Origin: Streptomyces halobius
GTDB lineage: Bacteria; Actinomycetota; Actinomycetes; Streptomycetales; Streptomycetaceae
Assembly (NCBI RefSeq): GCF_023277745.1
Contig: NZ_CP086322.1
Location: forward strand, 3,100,001-3,164,000
Direction of reading: 5' to 3'
DNA: 64,000 nt
The position numbers were made by a program, and so were the translations under genes. The notes under the pieces were generated by a model, which had not been told where the DNA came from, did no database searches, and saw only the letters and a list, made by a program, of their open reading frames with translations. Positions 58,389 to 64,000 of this stretch are shown one piece after another. The stretch's first letter is position 1; each line of letters starts with the position of its first letter.

Positions 58389-58979
58389 TCAGCCGACCGC
58401 GGCCACCTCGGGGATCCGGAAGGGCTTGCCGCAGCCGCCGCAGACGATGGGCGCCTGCGCCAGCACCGACGGGACGACCCGGACATTGCGCCCGCAGTCG
58501 CAGACGGCCTTGACGCGGACGCCGCCTCCGGAGGAGCCGTGCCGGGCGGCCGGGCCGCGGAAGCTGCGGGTGGCGTCGGTGGCCGTCGCGGCGGTGTGCG
58601 CCTTGAGGGCTCTGGCCAGTCGCTCGATGGTGGGGCGGTAGCGCTTTCTGGCGTCGGCACTGAGCGTGACCAGGGAGAAGCCGCTGCTGGGATGGGGCTC
58701 GTCGACGTGGTCCAGGCCCAGCTCCTCGGCGATCGCCAGGAACCGGCGGTTGTGGTAGCGGCCTGCGCGGGAGGTGTCGCGGATGCCGCGGGCGGCGGCG
58801 ATGCCGTGGACTGCCTCATGGAGCAGCCGTTCGAAGGAGAGCTCGGCGCCGCAGGCGGACGAGGACTCTCCGATCAGGGACTCGGGCGCGGCCAAGTCCG
58901 GCAGCTCGGGGTGGTGCCGTTGAATGTCGGCCCACGCGAGCGCCAGCTCGGCGGCGAGGACTGGTGGTGTCGTGCTCAC
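58389..58979 (-). CDS. SprT-like zinc metalloprotein with zinc ribbon
   Basis: 196 residues from GTG 58979. Zinc motif FERLLHEAVHGIAAARGI (HExxH) and a C-terminal ribbon CDCGRNVRVVPS...CGGCGKPFRIPE. A SprT-like build; substrate not known. Confidence 0.8.
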   Translation of the reverse strand: MSTTPPVLAAELALAWADIQRHHPELPDLAAPESLIGESSSACGAELSFERLLHEAVHGIAAARGIRDTSRAGRYHNRRFLAIAEELGLDHVDEPHPSSGFSLVTLSADARKRYRPTIERLARALKAHTAATATDATRSFRGPAARHGSSGGGVRVKAVCDCGRNVRVVPSVLAQAPIVCGGCGKPFRIPEVAAVG

Positions 58980-59514
58980 GTCGTGACAACGAGCCGGGGT
59001 CGCCCAGTGTTCCGATTCCGGGCCATCCCAAATAATTTGCACGTACCAGTCAGTTTCTGGGCATGGGTTATGCGGTGGGCGCGGTACGCCCTTCTGCGGA
59101 GAAGGCCCGCAAGCCGGGAGGTACCCCCGCGTACGCGGCGCAGGGCAGTCGTATGCCAAGGCAACGAACTCTCGCGGCGATGTTACCGGCGGTCGCCCCG
59201 GCCCCGGCACCGGCCCCGCCGCGGGGCCGTCCGGCCTCCCCGCCGCATCATCCCGGTGCGGCCCACCGTAGGGCCAGGGCGCGCGGACCGGCGGGCGTTG
59301 CGTGGCGGAACGGCGCGCGCCGGGGCACCCTGGAACGGCGCTCCGGCTGCGGGCCCGGCGCAATGGGGGGCGCGCGGGAGACAACCCCGGCGCACCCCCT
59401 GGACGCCCGGACGGATGCGCAGTTGTCTGGATTGCGGGGGCGCACAACGCGCGAAAACAGGGGGGCGGACAGCACTGATCAGCTTCGGGTTCTCGGCGAA
59501 TAGGGGCGCTTTCG

Positions 59515-60390
59515 ATGTCACCCACGCTCGTGCGGCAGCAGCTTCCGACTTCGGTGTCCTTGGATTCCGACGGGCTTCCGGGGGCGGTGGGCCCACGGGC
59601 GCGCGCCCGTGACTGGGCGGAGATCCAGGAGCGGATGCTGGTCCCGCTGTATGAGGCTGCGTACGACCGTTTGGGTGTCGGTCCGGGCACCCGGTTGCTG
59701 GGGCTCGGCTGTGGTGCGGGGCTGGCGCTGCTGCTGGCGGCGGTGCGTGGTGCGCAGGTCAGTGGTGTGGACGCGGACGAGTGGCGCCTGGAGCTGGCGC
59801 GTGAGCGGCTGACGCCGGACGGCGGGCCGGGGGCGCACCGGCTGGTCAGCGGAGGGCCGGAGGCCGCTGCGGCCGGGAATGCCGCCTCCCTGTTCCATGT
59901 GGTGACCGCGTTTCATCCGGTGGGGTGTGTGAGCACCGTCGAGGGGTTGACGGCATCGCTCACCGCGGCGACCGGCCTGGTGGAGCGGGGCGGCGCGGTG
60001 GTGCTGGGCGGCTGGGGCCCGCTGGAGCGGTGTGCGACGGCCGGGGTGCTGCGGATGGCGCGGCGTCGGCTGGCCGATCCGCCGTGGGACGGCGTCGTCG
60101 GCTCGGCGGGCTGGCGGCCCGCCTACCGGGACGATCTGGAGGAGCTGGCGGAGCGGGCCGGGCTGCGGCCGGACGGATCGGGCCGGGTGGCCTGCCCCTT
60201 CGGGTACGCGGATCTGGCGAGCGCGGTGCGCGGGCTGCTGTCGACGGGGCTGTTCGACGCGGCGCTGGAGGTGACCGAGCGGCGGCTGGTGGAGAAGGAG
60301 CTGTCCGAGGCGCTGCGGCCGTATCAGCGGGCGGACGGCACGGTGTGGATGCCGAATGTGTTCCGGTATCTGGTCGCGAGGACGCCGTAG
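59515..60390 (+). CDS. SAM-dependent methyltransferase (class I)
   Basis: 291 residues. Rossmann motif I is RLLGLGCGAGLALLLAAVRG, followed by VSGVDADEWRLELARERL; both resemble class I methyltransferases. Other blocks are WIRPAYRDDLEELAERAG-like and a Tyr/Trp-rich end. No conserved substrate signature. Opposite in direction to ffh and rpsP; substrate unknown. Confidence 0.8.
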   Translation: MSPTLVRQQLPTSVSLDSDGLPGAVGPRARARDWAEIQERMLVPLYEAAYDRLGVGPGTRLLGLGCGAGLALLLAAVRGAQVSGVDADEWRLELARERLTPDGGPGAHRLVSGGPEAAAAGNAASLFHVVTAFHPVGCVSTVEGLTASLTAATGLVERGGAVVLGGWGPLERCATAGVLRMARRRLADPPWDGVVGSAGWRPAYRDDLEELAERAGLRPDGSGRVACPFGYADLASAVRGLLSTGLFDAALEVTERRLVEKELSEALRPYQRADGTVWMPNVFRYLVARTP

Positions 60391-60939
60391 GCGAGTCGGT
60401 ACCGGTTCCTCCTGTCGCGGCCCCTGGCTGCGGGCGGTGGGGTTCCCCCTGCTCCTTGATCCTGGGCATCCTCCGCCGGGCGCTGGACGACCTTGCGCGA
60501 CGACCACGAGGCCCGCGCCCGCCGCTCCGCCAAGGACTGATGTGTTCCCCATCCTGTGCGTGGTCCGGTCCCACCAGGCCGGTTCCCTTACGACCTGGCC
60601 AAGTGGGCACGGCCAGAGGTGACGGGGAGGGCCCGGACCGTCTCTCTGGTGGAGCGGGGGCCGCCGTCGTCTGCGGCCTCTCGACCGGCACACCGAAGCT
60701 GACCGGCTGTTACGACCCGTGGGGGCGGGCCCTGCCGTAACGGGGGGGCCGCGGTAGGGGCGCGCCTATATACCCGCCGCCCACCCACGGCCTTTGGTTT
60801 TTCCCCGCCGCCCACCCCCCTTGGGGGGGTGGGCGGGTGTAGTCGGCGGGTTTTGTACGGCCCCCGGGGCGCGTGAAGAGGTGGGGCTCCCGGGGGCGCA
60901 CGCGAGGCTGAGGTTCCCGGAGGTGGCCAGCCGTACGCC
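60391..60939. other. Gap between convergent methyltransferase and ffh genes
   Basis: 549 bp with no credible gene. It contains a strong hairpin, CCCGCCGCCCACCCCCC with GGGGGGGTGGGCGGG (60804-60837), which could serve as a bidirectional terminator. A TATATA-like stretch lies at 60767. Confidence 0.6.
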
Positions 60940-62490
60940 TCAGCCCATGAACTTCTTGAACTCCTCCGGAAGTTCGAAGTCCTGCGGGTTCTGACCGGCC
61001 TGCGGCAGGCCCAGCGGGTTGCCGGTGCCAGCGGCCTCGCGGCGCGCGGCCGCGGCCTGCTCCTCGGCCTTGCGCTTCATCGGGTTGCCGCTCTTGCGCT
61101 TGCCCTTGGCCTGCTTGACCTGCTTCTTCTTCCGGGCGGCGCCGCCCCCCATGCCGGGCATCCCCGGCATGCCCGGCATACCGCCGCCCTGGGCCATCTT
61201 CGACATCATCTTGCGGGCCTCGAAGAACCGCTCGATGAGGCTCTTGACCGTGCTGACGTCGACACCGGAACCCCGGGCGATACGGGCCCGGCGCGAACCG
61301 TTGATGATCGTCGGCTCCTGGCGCTCGGCCGGGGTCATCGACTTGATGATGGCGGCCGTACGGTCGACCTCGCGCTCGTCGAGGTTGTTGATCTGGTCCT
61401 TCATCTGCGCCATGCCGGGCAGCATGCCGAGCAGCTTGGAGATCGAGCCCATCTTGCGGACCTGCTCCATCTGGGCCAGGAAGTCGTCGAGCGTGAACTC
61501 CTTGGGGCCCTTCTGGAGCTTGGCCGCCATCTTCTCGGCCTCGGCCTGGCTGAAGGTCTGCTCGGCCTTCTCGATGAGCGACAGCATGTCGCCCATGCCG
61601 AGGATGCGGGACGCCATGCGGTCCGGGTGGAACGCGTCGAAGTCGTCCAGCTTCTCGCCGTTGGAGGCGAACATGATCTGCTTGCCGGTGACATGCGCGA
61701 CGGACAGCGCGGCACCACCACGGGCGTCACCGTCGAGCTTGGAGAGCACCACACCGTCGAAGCCGACGCCGTCGCGGAACGCCTCGGCGGTGTTGACCGC
61801 GTCCTGACCGATCATCGCGTCGACGATGAAGAGGATCTCGTCCGGGCTGACCGCGTCACGGATGTCCGCGGCCTGCTGCATCATCTCCTCGTCGATGCCG
61901 AGGCGGCCGGCGGTGTCGACGATGACGATGTCGTGGACCTTGGTGCGGGCGAACTCGATCGAGTCCTTGGCGACCTGGACGGGGTCGCCGACGCCGTTGC
62001 CGGGCTCGGGCGCGAACACCGCGACACCGGCGCGCTCGGCGACGACGCCCAGCTGGTTCACCGCGTTCGGACGCTGCAGGTCACAGGCGACCAGCAGCGG
62101 GCTGTGGCCCTGCGCCTTGAGCCAGCGGCCGAGCTTTCCGGCGAGGGTGGTCTTACCGGCACCCTGCAGACCGGCGAGCATGATCACGGTCGGTGGGGTC
62201 TTGGCGAAGCGGAGCCGACGGGTCTCGCCGCCCAGGATCGTGATCAGCTCATCGTTGACGATCTTGATGACCTGCTGGGCGGGGTTCAGCGCCTGGGAGA
62301 CCTCCGCGCCGGTGGCCCGCGCCTTGACCTGCTTGATGAAGGCGCGGACGACGGGCAGGGCGACGTCGGCCTCAAGCAGGGCGATACGGATCTCACGCGC
62401 CGTGGCGTCGATGTCCGCCTCGCTCAGGCGGCCCTTGCCCCGGAGGTTTTTGAAAGTACTCGCCAAGCGGTCGGAAAGCGTATCGAACAC
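60940..62490 (-). CDS. ffh: Signal recognition particle GTPase Ffh
   Basis: 516 residues from GTG 62490. NG domain: G1 MLAGLQGAGKTTLAGKLGRW, DLQRPNAVNQL, DTAGRLGIDEEMM, SKLDGDARGG. M domain: GMGDMLSLIEKAEQTFSQAE and MTPAERQEPTIINGSRRARI ARGSG with a Met-rich, Gly-rich tail. Targets nascent membrane proteins to FtsY and SecYEG. Confidence 0.98.
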   Translation of the reverse strand: MFDTLSDRLASTFKNLRGKGRLSEADIDATAREIRIALLEADVALPVVRAFIKQVKARATGAEVSQALNPAQQVIKIVNDELITILGGETRRLRFAKTPPTVIMLAGLQGAGKTTLAGKLGRWLKAQGHSPLLVACDLQRPNAVNQLGVVAERAGVAVFAPEPGNGVGDPVQVAKDSIEFARTKVHDIVIVDTAGRLGIDEEMMQQAADIRDAVSPDEILFIVDAMIGQDAVNTAEAFRDGVGFDGVVLSKLDGDARGGAALSVAHVTGKQIMFASNGEKLDDFDAFHPDRMASRILGMGDMLSLIEKAEQTFSQAEAEKMAAKLQKGPKEFTLDDFLAQMEQVRKMGSISKLLGMLPGMAQMKDQINNLDEREVDRTAAIIKSMTPAERQEPTIINGSRRARIARGSGVDVSTVKSLIERFFEARKMMSKMAQGGGMPGMPGMPGMGGGAARKKKQVKQAKGKRKSGNPMKRKAEEQAAAARREAAGTGNPLGLPQAGQNPQDFELPEEFKKFMG

Positions 62491-62617
62491 GGCGGTCGTC
62501 GATCCTCGGGGTCGGGGGCGGAGGTAATCGCCTCCTAGGGTATCCGGCCGGGCAAGCGGGCCGTCGAGGACCGCCGGAGTGCGGGCGCCCGGCGGCCCGC
62601 GGGGATGGTGACGCGGG

Positions 62618-64000
62618 TCACTCCAGGGCGCTCTGCACCCCGCGGGCGACGGCCGCGGCCCGCTCGGCCGGCAGTGGGGCGCCCTCCGTGTCCGTGACAT
62701 AGAAAGCATCCACGGCGTTGGCCCCGAGCGTGCTGATGTGCGCGCTGCGGACGCTGACCCCCGCCTCCTCCAACGCCCGCCCGATCCGGTGCAGCAGCCC
62801 ATGGGCGTCCTGCGCGCGGACCTCGATGACGGTCGCGGTGCGGGACGTCCCGGGGGCGACGGTGACGCGGGGCGGCGGGGCGGGGACCGCGCGGGCGCGG
62901 CGGGCGTAGGCGCGTTCGCGTTCGGCGAGGCGGGCGGGGATGTCGAGGGAGCCGTCGAGGGCGCGGACCAGGTCGGCGCGGAGCCGGACGGCCTGCGGCA
63001 GCGAGCCGTATTCGGCGGCCACCCGCCAGCTGAGGAGCAGGACGGGGCCCTCGCCGATGGGGTCGAGGGTGCGCAGATCGGCGGCGCGGACGGTGAGGCG
63101 GTGCAGGGCCAGCACACCGGCCGCGACGGCGAGCACGCCCGGCTGGTCCGGGACGGCGATGAGCAGTTCGACGCCGACCGGCTCCTGGCCGCCGTCGGGC
63201 GCGGGAGCGTCGTCGGCGGGCGCCTCGTCGCGGGGGTGCAGGGCCAGGACGGGGCCGCCGGTGCGGGCCGCCTCGATCGCCAGCCGCTCCTGCTCGGCGG
63301 TCGGCTCGTCCGTCGTACGGCCCTCCGGGACGGCCTCGCCGGCGAGCTGTGCCGCGACGCGTTTGACCAGGTCGGCGACGAGTCCGCCGCGCCAGGCGGA
63401 CCAGGCGGCGGGCCCGGTGGCGAGCGCGTCGGCCTCGGTCAGGGCATGCAGCAGTTCCAGGGTGCCCGCGCCGCCGACCGCGTCCGCGACCGCGCCGACC
63501 GTCTCGGGGTCGTCGAGGTCGCGCCGGGTGGCGGTCTCGACGAGCAGCAGATGGTGCCGTACCAGGGTGGCGATCACGGTGACATCGCGGGCGTCGAAGC
63601 CGAGCCGGGTGGCCACGTCGCGGGCGATGGTCTCGCCGGCCACCGAGTGGTCGCCGGGCCGGCCCTTGCCGATGTCGTGCAGCAGGGCGGCGGTCAGCAG
63701 CAGGTCGGGGCGGTGCACCCGACGGGTCAGCGCGGACGCCCGGACCGCGGTCTCGACGAGGTGACGGTCGACGGTCCAGGTGTGGACGGGGTTGCGCTGC
63801 GGACGGCAGCGGACGCGTTCCCAGTCGGGCAGCAGCCGCGTGATGAGGCCCTCGGCCTCCAGGGACTCCCATACGGGCACGGTGTGCGGGCCCGCGCCCA
63901 GGAGCGTGACCAGCTGCTCGCGGGCCTCGGCGGGCCAGGGCACGGGCAGCGGCCCGGCCGCGGCGGCCAGGCGGCGGACGGCGTGCGGGGAGAGCGGCAG
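62618..64000 (-). CDS. glnD: Bifunctional PII uridylyl/adenylyltransferase GlnD, 3' part
   Basis: At least 461 codons; the gene continues past the window edge and lacks its nucleotidyltransferase domain here. Visible are the HD phosphohydrolase region (NPVHTWTVDRHLVETAVRAS, LLLTAALLHDIGKGRPGDHS) and two C-terminal ACT domains (GVELLIAVPDQPGVLAVAAG; TVIEVRAQDAHGLLHRIGRA). In actinobacteria this enzyme modifies the PII protein GlnK in response to nitrogen. Confidence 0.95.
   Translation of the reverse strand: MPLSPHAVRRLAAAAGPLPVPWPAEAREQLVTLLGAGPHTVPVWESLEAEGLITRLLPDWERVRCRPQRNPVHTWTVDRHLVETAVRASALTRRVHRPDLLLTAALLHDIGKGRPGDHSVAGETIARDVATRLGFDARDVTVIATLVRHHLLLVETATRRDLDDPETVGAVADAVGGAGTLELLHALTEADALATGPAAWSAWRGGLVADLVKRVAAQLAGEAVPEGRTTDEPTAEQERLAIEAARTGGPVLALHPRDEAPADDAPAPDGGQEPVGVELLIAVPDQPGVLAVAAGVLALHRLTVRAADLRTLDPIGEGPVLLLSWRVAAEYGSLPQAVRLRADLVRALDGSLDIPARLAERERAYARRARAVPAPPPRVTVAPGTSRTATVIEVRAQDAHGLLHRIGRALEEAGVSVRSAHISTLGANAVDAFYVTDTEGAPLPAERAAAVARGVQSALE

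Overview
The window is high-GC actinobacterial DNA and almost certainly comes from a Streptomyces chromosome. Evidence: a full-length WhiG sporulation sigma factor, four consecutive type I signal peptidase genes (the sipW-X-Y-Z arrangement), a gamma-butyrolactone-receptor-type TetR protein, frequent GTG/TTG starts with GGAGG-type ribosome binding sites, and the housekeeping order rpsP-khpA-rimM-trmD-rplS-sip-yraN-comM-dprA-whiG.

Layout. Positions 1-6123 are host: an M23-type envelope protein, a 13-copy GGGCTGC repeat, a TetR regulator, whiG, dprA, an inverted fragment of comM/yifB, and the 3' part of comM/yifB. Positions about 6124-49125 are a 43.0-kb prophage of siphovirus type. Positions 49126-64000 are host again: the 5' part of comM/yifB, yraN, a DUF2469 gene, a NUDIX gene, sipZ-Y-X-W, rplS, trmD, rimM, khpA, rpsP, a SprT-like gene, a methyltransferase gene, ffh and the 3' part of glnD.

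The prophage is inserted exactly inside the Walker A codons (GPPGAGKT) of comM/yifB. Its large serine integrase gene starts about 50 bp from attR. Joining the two phage ends rebuilds an attP of about 52 bp that is a near-perfect dyad centred on a GG dinucleotide shared with the host site. Nearly all phage genes run leftward: integrase, tRNA-Asp, HNH, small and large terminase, portal, MuF-type protein, scaffold, capsid, connectors, tail tube, tail chaperones with a -1 slip, tape measure, tail tip, endolysin/holin, dNMP kinase, RecB-like nuclease, a phiC31-Gp3-like protein, resolvase, primase-helicase, DNA polymerase, a MarR gene in an IS-like unit, a GBL-receptor-like regulator, a sigma factor and an HNH gene. 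The attL-proximal 6.2-13.8 kb is accessory: a plasmid-like three-gene module, an IS110 scrap, a Ser/Thr kinase with a possible partner protein, several tiny genes, and an XRE/DUF5753-DUF397 pair. Single plus-strand genes sit among the leftward late genes: a copper-storage protein, a lipoprotein, a cold-shock protein and small membrane proteins. The large terminase is frameshifted, so the prophage may be packaging-defective.

The signals least explained by known features are four sets of DNA elements in the prophage. (i) Seven same-orientation copies of TGTCACGGGCCCCAGTGCAT lie ahead of the early genes and the tRNA. (ii) Three copies of a palindrome AGACGGAACATGTTCCGTCT are embedded in three unrelated genes, always in the frame that reads T-E-H-V-P-S. 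(iii) Two 87-88-nt long hairpins 22 kb apart are related and carry a compensatory base change. (iv) Two LexA-like boxes precede the phage sigma gene. Together they look like an uncharacterised regulatory circuit controlling lysogeny and early gene expression.
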